From Vagococcus salmoninarum (lineage in GTDB: Bacteria > Bacillota > Bacilli > Lactobacillales > Vagococcaceae), in NCBI RefSeq assembly GCF_003987495.1, contig NZ_NGJU01000022.1:1-61285 (forward strand): a stretch of DNA of 61,285 nucleotides, read 5' to 3'. This document shows positions 53,989 through 61,285 of this stretch, in pieces (the stretch's first letter is position 1; every line of letters begins with the position of its first letter). A program made the position numbers and the translations under genes. The notes beneath the pieces were generated by a model. The model made no database searches. It saw nothing but the letters and a program-made list of their open reading frames with translations, and was not told the origin of the DNA.

Positions 53989-55308
53989 TTAATATAAACC
54001 TAACATGACACCTGGATCGACAAATCCACTCCACATACCAGTACTAATACCGAAATGTAAATGTGTTCCTGTTGAGTTACCAGTTGAGCCCATCAAGCCA
54101 ACAACGTCGCCAGCTCTAACTTCTTGGCCAGCTGTGACTGATTGTGAGTTTAAATGTAAGTAGTAAGAGTAATAACCATTATCGTGTTGCAGAATAACTA
54201 AGTTACCACCACTTGGATTGAAGCTTGATGACACAACAATTCCATCACGACTAGCGTAAACGTTCGAGTTGTTAGCACCGGCTAAATCAATGCCGTCATG
54301 TCCGTTACCTGAAACACCATTAGGGTCAGGACGGTTACCATAACCACTCGTAATACTCATACTTGGTAAAGGCCACTTGAAGTCGCCTGAACCTGTTTGA
54401 GGCTTATTGCCAGCATTTGAATTACCAGCATTACCAGAGTTGCTATTGTTTGAGCTATCATCATTTGTGTTTGTGTCTTCAGCCGGTTTAGAAGTGTCTT
54501 CATCAGGCATTTCTTGCGTATTGATGTTTTCAATTTCTTTCGCAATAGCTTCTTCTGATTTACGAGCTTCTTCTTGTAATTTAGCGGCTGCTGCGGCGGC
54601 TTTCGCTGCTTCTTCTTTTTGAATACGAGCTGCTTCAGCTTTACGTTTTTCAGCTGCTTTTTTCTCAGCTAATAAACCAGTCTTTTTAGTTTCTTCTGTT
54701 GCTAAGCTTGCTTCAACTTCTTTCGTCAAGATCGCTTGATCGTATTGTTTCGCAACCATTTCTTCTTGTTGAACTTTTAATTGTTCAGTTAAAGCGTTAA
54801 CTTCGATAAGTTTTTTATCAACAGTTGCTTTCGACTTAGCTACGGCTTCTTTGTCTTCTTTTTGAGCAGTTACAATGTCGTTATTAGCACTAACTAATTT
54901 TCCATAAGCCCATGAACGGTTAATGGCATCAGAAATACTATCAGCATCTAACATAACATCTAGAAAACGGTCAGCTTTATTGACTTGGGCTGCACGAGCT
55001 TGATCATCAATTTTATCTGATCTTTTTTCAATTGCTTGTTCTAGTTTACGAATTTCTTCATTTAGTTTATTCATTTCTTTTTCTAATTCAACTTTTTGGT
55101 CTAATGTTGATTGAACTTGATTTTCAAGTTCTGTCACTTCAGCGTTTAACATTGCTAATTCAGCTTCTGCTGCCGCCTTTTGACCTTTTAATGTTTCAAT
55201 TTTAGTTTCTGTATTATTAATTTCATTATCAATTGCATCAGCGCTTGCCACAAGAGGCGTTGCTCCAATAACTAAAACAGATAATAGTGTAATATATTTA
55301 TTTTTCAT
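53989..55308 (-). CDS. Secreted M23 peptidoglycan hydrolase with coiled-coil domain (PcsB/EnvC-like)
   Basis: 439 residues: signal peptide (ends ASA-D, about 24), two long coiled-coil blocks (about 25-105 and 150-265, Ala/Glu/Lys-rich), an Asn/Ser/Gly/Asp linker (about 270-310), and a C-terminal M23/LytM domain. Zn ligands are in GNGHDGIDLAG and THLHFGI, with NGYYSYYLHL between. The coiled-coil-plus-M23 plan matches proteins activated by FtsEX at division. The start has GAGGT upstream but with a long spacer. A WalR box lies at its promoter. Confidence 0.92.
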   Translation of the reverse strand: MKNKYITLLSVLVIGATPLVASADAIDNEINNTETKIETLKGQKAAAEAELAMLNAEVTELENQVQSTLDQKVELEKEMNKLNEEIRKLEQAIEKRSDKIDDQARAAQVNKADRFLDVMLDADSISDAINRSWAYGKLVSANNDIVTAQKEDKEAVAKSKATVDKKLIEVNALTEQLKVQQEEMVAKQYDQAILTKEVEASLATEETKKTGLLAEKKAAEKRKAEAARIQKEEAAKAAAAAAKLQEEARKSEEAIAKEIENINTQEMPDEDTSKPAEDTNTNDDSSNNSNSGNAGNSNAGNKPQTGSGDFKWPLPSMSITSGYGNRPDPNGVSGNGHDGIDLAGANNSNVYASRDGIVVSSSFNPSGGNLVILQHDNGYYSYYLHLNSQSVTAGQEVRAGDVVGLMGSTGNSTGTHLHFGISTGMWSGFVDPGVMLGLY

Positions 55309-55349
55309 AAATTTAGCTTACCTCGTTATTATTATTTGCCACATCTAGA

Positions 55350-55394
55350 ACTATAACATAAAATCAGCCATTATGAAATTACAGTTGTATTACA
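55350..55394 (-). promoter_or_regulatory. WalR (YycF) box and promoter of the M23 hydrolase gene
   Basis: TGTAAT-ACAAC-TGTAAT (55394-55378, minus strand) is an exact match to the WalR direct-repeat pattern TGTWAH-N5-TGTWAH. An extended -10 TGTTATAGT follows at 55358-55350, so the box overlaps the -35 region, the usual activating position. Confidence 0.8.
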
Positions 55395-55494
55395 AGTTAT
55401 TACTTAACAATGATAAGCTTTACTAGCGCCTTTCTTGTTAAGTAATCTGCCTTATTTAAGTTGTTTATTTATGGTTATAAATTTACTTGCAAAC

Positions 55495-55531
55495 AAAAAA
55501 AGCTGAGACATTAAAGTCAGCAGCTTTTTTT
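55495..55531. terminator. Terminator after phoU
   Basis: AAAAAAGCTG / CAGCTTTTTT with an inner GAC / GTC helix, T-rich on both strands. It closes the pst-phoU operon. Confidence 0.88.
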
Positions 55532-55540
55532 GTTTAGTCT

Positions 55541-56221
55541 TTACCCAATGAAATCTGTGCGATTTGAGTTTAGTTCTAAAATTTTACCAGTTTTTAAGTA
55601 AACGATCCACTCACAAATATTAGTGACATAGTCGCCAATCCGCTCTAAGAAACCAGAGACTTGTAAGTAATCCGTGCCACCAACAACGGTTTCAGGATTT
55701 TCTTTCATTTCTTTAATACACATGTCGTAAATTTCAGTAAAGTAATCATTAATCTTACTGTCATTCGTTGCAATTAGTTTCGCTTTTTCAGCATCCCCTT
55801 CAATATAGGCATCCTTCACAGCGTCGACCATTTTTTTGACAGCATCTGCCATGTCAGAAATTTTTTCTTCCACTTCTAGAATCCGCTCGTTCCCTTTGAC
55901 ACGAATCGTTGATTTCGCAATTGAAACTGCGTGATCTCCCATCCGTTCTAAATCTGAACTAGCTTTCATAACAGTAATAATAATTCGTAAGTCAGTGGTA
56001 ACAGGTTGTTGTAAGGCAATCATTTCAAGACTTTTCTTTTCTAGCTTAACTTCCATTTCATTGATTTTAGCGTCATTTTCAATCACATTAAAAGCAATCT
56101 CTTTGTCGTGTTTAATGAAAGCTTTAACTGATTTATAGACGGCGTCACTGACCTCTTGAGCCATTTCTGAAAATTGCACGTGTAGTTTAGTTAAATCTTC
56201 TTCAAATTGTGTTCGTAACAT
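55541..56221 (-). CDS. phoU: Phosphate transport regulator PhoU
   Basis: 226 residues, two three-helix bundles with the metal-binding motifs of PhoU (DLERMGDHAVSIAKST and FLERIGDYVTNICEW). It restrains PstSCAB uptake and signals phosphate status to the Pho two-component system. GAGG lies before the ATG. Last gene of the operon, 16 bases after pstB. Confidence 0.96.
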   Translation of the reverse strand: MLRTQFEEDLTKLHVQFSEMAQEVSDAVYKSVKAFIKHDKEIAFNVIENDAKINEMEVKLEKKSLEMIALQQPVTTDLRIIITVMKASSDLERMGDHAVSIAKSTIRVKGNERILEVEEKISDMADAVKKMVDAVKDAYIEGDAEKAKLIATNDSKINDYFTEIYDMCIKEMKENPETVVGGTDYLQVSGFLERIGDYVTNICEWIVYLKTGKILELNSNRTDFIG

Positions 56222-56236
56222 ACTGTTACTCCTCTC

Positions 56237-56989
56237 TTATCCAAATTTACCAGAGATATAATCTTCAGTCTCTTGTTTTGATGGATTTAAAAATATTTTT
56301 TTAGTTTTGTCGTATTCAATTAAATCGCCATTTAAGAAAAAGGCGGTTTTATCAGAAATCCGGGAAGCTTGTTGCATATTATGAGTCACCATAATCATTG
56401 TATACTTGTCTTTTAACTCAAAGAGCATGTTCTCAATCTTACCACTAGAAACGGGATCCAGGGCACTAGTCGGTTCATCTAACAAGATGATCTCAGGCTT
56501 AACGGCTAAGACCCGGGCGATACAGACCCGTTGTTGTTGCCCACCAGATAGCGATAAGGCGCTTTTGTTTAATTTGTCTTTCACATCATCCCAAACAGCG
56601 GCCGCTTTTAAACTTGTTTCGACTGCTTCGTCTAATTCAGCTTTATTATTGTTGCCTGCTAAACGTAAGCCATAAATCACGTTTTCATAAATTGAAAACG
56701 GGAAAGGGTTCGGTTGTTGAAACACCATCCCAATTTGTTTCCGAAGTTCAACGGTATCAGTTTTAGGGCTATAAATGTTTTGATCTTTAAACATAACATT
56801 TCCAGTAATAGTGACATCTGGAATTAAGTCGTTCATGCGGTTCAAGGTTCTTAAGTAAGTTGATTTACCACAGCCAGAAGGGCCAATCAACGCTGTGATT
56901 TCCCCTTTATTAAAGGCCATGTCAATGCCTTTTAACGCTTCTTTCTTACCATAATATAAATGCAACGCTTTTGATTCAATAATCGTCAT
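56237..56989 (-). CDS. pstB: Phosphate ABC transporter ATPase PstB (second copy)
   Basis: 250-residue ATPase: Walker [14 protein letters not shown], signature [15 protein letters not shown], Walker [14 protein letters not shown], switch His MVTHNMQQ. The start at 56989 ([14 protein letters not shown]) has AGGAG seven or eight bases upstream; an in-frame ATG at 57022 lies within the preceding gene. Pairs with the other PstB or replaces it under different conditions; tandem pstB genes are common in lactic acid bacteria. Confidence 0.95.
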   Translation of the reverse strand: MTIIESKALHLYYGKKEALKGIDMAFNKGEITALIGPSGCGKSTYLRTLNRMNDLIPDVTITGNVMFKDQNIYSPKTDTVELRKQIGMVFQQPNPFPFSIYENVIYGLRLAGNNNKAELDEAVETSLKAAAVWDDVKDKLNKSALSLSGGQQQRVCIARVLAVKPEIILLDEPTSALDPVSSGKIENMLFELKDKYTMIMVTHNMQQASRISDKTAFFLNGDLIEYDKTKKIFLNPSKQETEDYISGKFG

Positions 56990-56999
56990 TTGGATTCTC

Positions 57000-57809
57000 C
57001 TAACCAAAATGCCCAGAAACATAATCTTCTGTAGCTTGTATTTTAGGACGGGTAAAGATTTTACTCGTTTGATCGTATTCTAGGACTTTCCCCATATAGA
57101 AGAAAGCTGTGTAATCACTAATTCTAGCCGCTTGTTGCATATTATGGGTCACAATTGCAATTGTGTAATGTTCTTTCAAGTTAATCAAGGTTTCTTCAAC
57201 CTTACTAGTAGATATCGGATCTAAGGCACTTGCCGGCTCATCTAAGAGCAAGACGTCTGGCTTCAACGCAATTGCTCGCGCAATACATAAACGCTGTTGT
57301 TGACCACCAGATAAGGCATGTGCACTCTTATCTAAATTATCTTTAACTTGTTCCCAAAGAGCCGCTTGTTTTAAACTTGTTTCCACAATTTCATCTAACT
57401 GTTTTTTATCCGTCATGCCATGTTGCTTTAAGGCAAAGGTAATATTGCCATAGATTGACTTACTAAAAGGATTCGGTCGTTGGAAAACCATGCCAATATG
57501 TTTTCGCATTTCATAGACATCAATGGCTTTAGAATTAATATCAGTTTTTTCATACATGATTTCACCAGTAATTTTCGTCCCAGCTATCTCATCATTCATC
57601 CGATTCAAAGAACGGAGATACGTTGACTTACCACAGCCAGAAGGTCCAATTAAGGAAGTAATTTTATTTTGTTCAAACTCTAAAGAAACACCTTTAATCG
57701 CTTCATTTTGGCCATACCAAACGTGAAGGTCATTCGTAGCAATTGCTATTTTTTGGGTTTCAGGATTCATCTTGAGGATATGTGTCTCATTTAAATCATA
57801 CTCTTTCAT
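57000..57809 (-). CDS. pstB: Phosphate ABC transporter ATPase PstB (first copy)
   Basis: 269-residue ATPase with the same motifs ([55 protein letters not shown]). It carries an N-terminal extension of about 20 residues relative to its neighbour. GGAG lies eight bases before the ATG. The two copies are clearly diverged, so the duplication is old. Confidence 0.95.
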   Translation of the reverse strand: MKEYDLNETHILKMNPETQKIAIATNDLHVWYGQNEAIKGVSLEFEQNKITSLIGPSGCGKSTYLRSLNRMNDEIAGTKITGEIMYEKTDINSKAIDVYEMRKHIGMVFQRPNPFSKSIYGNITFALKQHGMTDKKQLDEIVETSLKQAALWEQVKDNLDKSAHALSGGQQQRLCIARAIALKPDVLLLDEPASALDPISTSKVEETLINLKEHYTIAIVTHNMQQAARISDYTAFFYMGKVLEYDQTSKIFTRPKIQATEDYVSGHFG

Positions 57810-57824
57810 GTCATAGGCTCCTTA

Positions 57825-58709
57825 TTAAGCTGATGTAATCTTTTTATGAAGTCTCTTACCTAAGAAACGTGCTAGCATATTAAAAATCAGAACCGCAATA
57901 ATTAAGACTGCTGACGCTCCAGCTGAGACTTGAACACCATCTGGCATCGTCCCTTCACTATTAACTTTCCAAATATGGACAGCTAACGTTTCCGCTTGGC
58001 GGAAAATATTCAAAGGGCTTGAAATGCTTAGGGGATTCCAATTTGAAAAATCTAAGGCTGGCGCACTTTGGCCGGCTGTATAGATCAAGGCTGCTGCTTC
58101 ACCGAAAATCCGGCCTGCCCCTAAAATAATCCCTGTTAAAATTCCTGGTAAGGCTTCTGGAACGACAACTTTAATGACTGTTTCCCAACGTGACAAGCCT
58201 AATGCTAAGCCGGCTTCCCGTTGCGTGAAGTGAACCGCCTTTAGAGACTCTTCAACATTTCTTGTCAACAAAGGTAAGTTGAAGAAAGTTAATGCTAAGG
58301 CTCCAGAAATAATTGAGAAACCAAATCCAGCTTGGACAACAAAGATTAAGAAGCCGAACAAACCGACAACAACTGAAGGTAGTGAACTCAGAATTTCAAT
58401 GGCTGTTCTAATAATATCAGTCACCCAATTCTTTTTGGCATACTCGGATAAATAAATCCCGGCCCCTAAAGAAATTGGAATACTAATAATCATCGTGATT
58501 AATAGTAAGTAAAAGGAGTTAAATAGTTGGATCCCAATGCCGCCGCCTTCTTGGAAGGTTTTAGATGGTTTCGTTAAGAATTCCCAACTAATATGTGGGA
58601 CCCCGCGCACTAAAATATAGAGCAGTAGACTGGCTAAGATTAGCACGATGATACTAGCGATTCCGTAAAGTATTCCGGTTGCAACTTTATCTGCTTTTTT
58701 AGGCGTCAT
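57825..58709 (-). CDS. pstA: Phosphate ABC transporter permease PstA
   Basis: 294 residues, six membrane helices, with the EAA loop EAGLALGLSRWETVIKVVVPEALPGILTG. Starts on the last base of the pstC stop (TAATG), with GGGGAG upstream. Forms the inner-membrane channel with PstC. Confidence 0.95.
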   Translation of the reverse strand: MTPKKADKVATGILYGIASIIVLILASLLLYILVRGVPHISWEFLTKPSKTFQEGGGIGIQLFNSFYLLLITMIISIPISLGAGIYLSEYAKKNWVTDIIRTAIEILSSLPSVVVGLFGFLIFVVQAGFGFSIISGALALTFFNLPLLTRNVEESLKAVHFTQREAGLALGLSRWETVIKVVVPEALPGILTGIILGAGRIFGEAAALIYTAGQSAPALDFSNWNPLSISSPLNIFRQAETLAVHIWKVNSEGTMPDGVQVSAGASAVLIIAVLIFNMLARFLGKRLHKKITSA

Positions 58710-59629
58710 TATTTCATCTCCCCTTTCTTACCGATTAGGCGGATGACAATATTGAATAATAAAGACATCATTAGCAATAGCAAGGCTAGTGACCATAAAA
58801 CATTATTTTCAAGTGTTCCCATAATTGTATTACCAATCCCCATCGTTAAGATACTCGTTAACGTTGATGCTGGGGTAATTAAGTTATGAGGCATTAACGC
58901 CGCATTACCGATAACCATTTGAATTGCTAAAGCTTCACCAAAGGCCCGGGCCATCCCGAAAACAACGGCAGTCAAAATACCAGGAATGGCTGATCGTAAA
59001 ACAACTTTATAAATTGTTTGCCATCTCGTTGCCCCTAAAGCTAAAGACGCTTCTCGGTAATGACGAGGAACAGCCTTTAAGGCATCTGTTGTCATAGATG
59101 TCACTGTTGGTAAAATCATGACAAACAAGACGAAGGTTCCCGCTAAAATACCAAATCCACTGCCACCAAAGACTTGGCGGACAGCTGGCACGATGACTGA
59201 CAAGCCGATAAAACCATAAACAACTGAAGGAATACCGACTAATAGTTCAATAACAGGTTGTAATATTTTAGTTCCTAGTTTTGGTGAGATTTCCGTCATA
59301 AAGACCGCTGCCCCAATTGCGAAAGGTGTAGCTACAATCGCAGATAAGACAGTGACGATGAATGAGCCTAAAATCATCGGTAAGGCACCGACTAAAGGTT
59401 CACCATTTTCACCTACATTGCCAGGACTCCACTCTTTGCCAAAGAGAAAATCAAAAACATTTACACCGTCTTTAAAAAATGTGGCTAATCCTTTACTTGC
59501 AACGAAGTAAAAAATAGCAACTACGACTAAAACAATGAAAGTGATACATAAAAAACTGATCCCTTTACCGATTTGTTCTAGTTTGGCTTTCTTAGACTTT
59601 TTTAATAAGCTTTGCCGAACATCTTCCAA
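58709..59629 (-). CDS. pstC: Phosphate ABC transporter permease PstC
   Basis: 306 residues, six membrane helices, EAA loop YREASLALGATRWQTIYKVVLRSAIPGILT. The start codon is TTG, seven bases after GGAGG; no ATG or GTG fits better. A 159-base gap separates it from pstS, long enough to hold a processing site or weak terminator that would raise pstS expression, but I see no clear hairpin. Confidence 0.94.
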   Translation of the reverse strand: MEDVRQSLLKKSKKAKLEQIGKGISFLCITFIVLVVVAIFYFVASKGLATFFKDGVNVFDFLFGKEWSPGNVGENGEPLVGALPMILGSFIVTVLSAIVATPFAIGAAVFMTEISPKLGTKILQPVIELLVGIPSVVYGFIGLSVIVPAVRQVFGGSGFGILAGTFVLFVMILPTVTSMTTDALKAVPRHYREASLALGATRWQTIYKVVLRSAIPGILTAVVFGMARAFGEALAIQMVIGNAALMPHNLITPASTLTSILTMGIGNTIMGTLENNVLWSLALLLLMMSLLFNIVIRLIGKKGEMK

Positions 59630-59788
59630 ACTACTTCCTCCTAAAAAGATACTTGTTTAAGTGATTAGCTTACTTTCATCATTAAATAACTAAAAAGAAT
59701 TAATTTTATCAGTCTTTTCAATTCCTTTTTTAACGTTGCTAAACTAATACAATAAACGGATATTTACATGATTTTCATCTCATTTTAT

Positions 59789-60637
59789 TTATTCAATTAA
59801 ATTTCCGGCAGCGTCACGTTCGACTTCCATTTTAGCAACCGAAATATAGCCAAGCTGCGGCACAATTTCATCTTGAACTTCTGGGGAAAACATATAGTCT
59901 AAAAACTCTTTCGTTAAACCCGTAGGCTCCCCTTTAGTATACATATGTTCATAAGACCAGATTGGCCATTTATTTGTCATAACATTTTGATCTGTTCCTT
60001 TAATTCCATCAATCGAGAGGGCTTGGACATCTTTTGTGACATAAGAAAAGGCAACATAACTAATTGCGCCGGGAGTTGTTCCAACAATTTGGCGAACCAT
60101 CCCTGTTGATTCTTGCTCCTGAGCCTTTTTAGACAACTCGCCATCAAGAACCCATTTTTCAAAAGTATAACGACTACCACTTCCTGAAGCACGGTTAATT
60201 AAGACGATTGGTAAATCATTGCCACCAATTTTTTTCCAGTTTGTTATTTTTCCTGTGAAAACATCTTTTAAATCAGACATCGAAATATCTTTGATTCCGA
60301 CTTCTTTATTGACAATCGGCGTTGTTCCAACGACTGCCACTTTGTGATCGACTAATTCAGCCACATCAATCCCAGGCTTTTCTTCAGCGAAGAGATCCGA
60401 GTTCCCAATATCAACCGCCCCCGATTGAACTTGGCTCAGGCCTGTCCCGCTACCTCCACCTTGAACATTAATGAATTTTCCAACATTTTTTCCGCTATAC
60501 TGCTCGCCAGCGGCTTCCACTAAAGGTTGCATAGCCGAAGACCCGACTGCTGTTGTTGATTCGCCATTATCAACGGTACAAGCAGCTAATAAACTAACTG
60601 TCAGCAACGCATAACTTAACTGCAAGAATTTTTTCAC
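59789..60637 (-). CDS. pstS: Phosphate-binding lipoprotein PstS
   Basis: 282 residues: lipoprotein signal (LLTVSLLAAC, Cys about residue 20), then the phosphate-binding fold with VGSSAMQPLVEAAGE, GGGSGTGLSQVQSGAVDIGNSD and INRASGSGSRYTFEKWVL, which provide the Ser, Thr, Arg and Asp ligands. The start codon is GTG with GGAGG eight bases upstream. First gene of the pst operon. Confidence 0.95.
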   Translation of the reverse strand: MKKFLQLSYALLTVSLLAACTVDNGESTTAVGSSAMQPLVEAAGEQYSGKNVGKFINVQGGGSGTGLSQVQSGAVDIGNSDLFAEEKPGIDVAELVDHKVAVVGTTPIVNKEVGIKDISMSDLKDVFTGKITNWKKIGGNDLPIVLINRASGSGSRYTFEKWVLDGELSKKAQEQESTGMVRQIVGTTPGAISYVAFSYVTKDVQALSIDGIKGTDQNVMTNKWPIWSYEHMYTKGEPTGLTKEFLDYMFSPEVQDEIVPQLGYISVAKMEVERDAAGNLIE

Positions 60638-60673
60638 TTTTGATCCTCCCTAATTTTAACGAAAAGTCCTATT

Positions 60674-60702
60674 TAATCCTAGTAGCAAGTGACTTCAGTC
60701 AA
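60674..60702 (-). promoter_or_regulatory. Possible pstS promoter
   Basis: On the minus strand TTGACT (60702-60697) is followed after 17 bases by GGATTA, a poor -10. The weak -10 would suit activation by a PhoP/PhoB-type regulator. TGACTGAAGTCA, a short palindrome, overlaps the -35. Confidence 0.4.
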
Positions 60703-60932
60703 TGAATCTCTAAAGTTTTCTTGCTTAGATTTTTATTACAGACTTCTCTATACTAAACATATCCTTTAGCTATAAAAAAAGCAAGTTTTTTTCTTTGGTT
60801 TTCAATTAATTTTCGAACTTTCTTTTTCATCCTCTACTCACTCAAGGTCTCCTGTATAATCCTTCTTATTTGAACTTCCTCTAGAATAATTCCAATGTTT
60901 TTCGAAATTCTTCCCAATTAAATATAACAGTA

Positions 60933-60941
60933 TGATATAAT
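60933..60941 (+). promoter_or_regulatory. Plus-strand extended -10 promoter with no obvious gene
   Basis: TGATATAAT is a perfect TGn extended -10. The matching -35 position reads CCCAAT, so strength is uncertain. It points toward the IS end. Confidence 0.5.
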
Positions 60942-60948
60942 ATGTATG

Positions 60949-61157
60949 AAATCTATTTTTGATTAATTAGCGATGGGACAATTGTAACCCTTTTAGTTAT
61001 TTTCCCCAAACCCTGCTAAAAGCGCTGTTATTTTTGTTTAGACTATTTTTAGTTAAACATCCGATTAATCTGAAAGTCTGATTTCTAATCTCAGATTGGT
61101 TATTCCCCATAATCACCAATTATTGAGAAGTATTTATCATCCCTTATAAAGAAAAAG
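60949..61157 (+). ncRNA. Candidate structured RNA of unknown type
   Basis: Downstream of the promoter-like element, GATTAAT (60961-60967) pairs with ATTAATC (61064-61070) and GATG (60972-60975) with CATC (61058-61061), giving a long-range closing stem. Inside, GTTTA/TAAAC and TAAC/GTTA can form hairpins. AATCTG (61067-61072) can instead pair with CAGATT (61092-61097). No known RNA family is recognised; it may equally be the leader of a gene displaced by the IS. No terminator is seen before the IS. Confidence 0.3.
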
Positions 61158-61285
61158 GGCTCTACGTCAAATTGTGTGGATGGCTAAAATTTAGTCGAAT
61201 AAATAGTTACTTAGGCAGCTTCATCAGAAATGGTGAAGTTGCTTTTTTGTGTCACTTTAAAACTGATTAGAATGCGGTGTTTAAA
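61158..61285. mobile_element. End of an insertion sequence, inverted copy of 1-128
   Basis: Identical to the reverse complement of 1-128 over all 128 bases; the flanking base differs. The element's tip (GGCTCTACG...) is at 61158, so both IS copies present the same end toward the window. No transposase visible. Confidence 0.6.
61215..61248 (+). terminator. Terminator-like hairpin inside the right IS end
   Basis: The same hairpin as at 38-71: an 11-pair stem with G-U pairs followed by six T's. It faces into the element, about 57 bases from its tip. Confidence 0.6.

Larger units (their letters stand above)
60638..61157. other. 520-base region without a gene between pstS and the IS end
   Basis: Holds the pstS promoter side (to about 60720), an A/T-rich stretch, and from 60936 a plus-strand promoter-like element followed by sequence with several long-range complementary segments (see the candidate RNA). 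No ORF with a ribosome site was found on either strand. Confidence 0.6.

Overview
The window looks like a chromosomal segment of a low-GC Gram-positive coccus of the Enterococcaceae (Enterococcus/Vagococcus-like). The grounds are the liaXYZ block next to pst/phoU, the aroE-F-B-C-tyrA-aroA-K-pheA operon followed by an LCP gene, pfkA-pyk, a dnaE distinct from polC, strong GGAGG ribosome sites, and an LPXTG adhesin. The species cannot be fixed from sequence alone. Both ends are the same 128-bp sequence in inverted orientation. It resembles the end of an ISL3-like insertion sequence, so the window is probably a whole contig broken at two copies of one IS.

Layout. 1-128 is the IS end. 164-6888 is housekeeping on the minus strand: rnhB, rbgA, lepB, an S41 protease, then pfkA-pyk. 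7062-12057 holds dnaE, a small membrane protein and a PmrA-like efflux pump. 12297-20183 is a cell-surface locus: a 2168-residue LPQTG adhesin downstream of an Rgg-type regulator. 20370-22965 holds tag, degV and an LCP protein. 23099-31580 is a complete chorismate/Phe/Tyr operon with a GNAT gene embedded in it, preceded at 31670-31997 by a leader-peptide attenuator. 32055-35288 holds an MFS protein, a phosphodiesterase-like enzyme and a lipoprotein.

35360-37898 is an antibiotic-resistance operon: a VmlR/Vga-type ABC-F gene and a Vat-type streptogramin A acetyltransferase, preceded by a three-codon uORF and a terminator/antiterminator switch. 37958-42184 (plus strand) holds a YdcF-like protein and a two-permease ABC exporter. 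42199-45225 is a TrpXYZ-type ABC transporter with its own Trp-containing leader peptide and attenuator. 45232-51349 holds a PBP5-type carboxypeptidase, an S9 peptidase, an unknown membrane protein and rqcH. 51385-55308 holds liaXYZ and a WalR-box M23 hydrolase gene. 55541-60637 is pstS-C-A-B-B-phoU.

The most striking content is three separate ribosome-sensing attenuators: Tyr/Phe codons before aroE, Trp codons before trpX, and a minimal Met-Lys-Ile uORF before the ABC-F/vat pair. In each, mutually exclusive pairings can be drawn by hand so that ribosome position decides between terminator and antiterminator. The two amino-acid leaders also carry a second intrinsic terminator before the first structural gene. 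In the aro leader, the arm released by the first switch is complementary to the second terminator, suggesting two coupled switches.

Limits: all function calls rest on motif recognition and memory of families. No database search, folding program or alignment was run.
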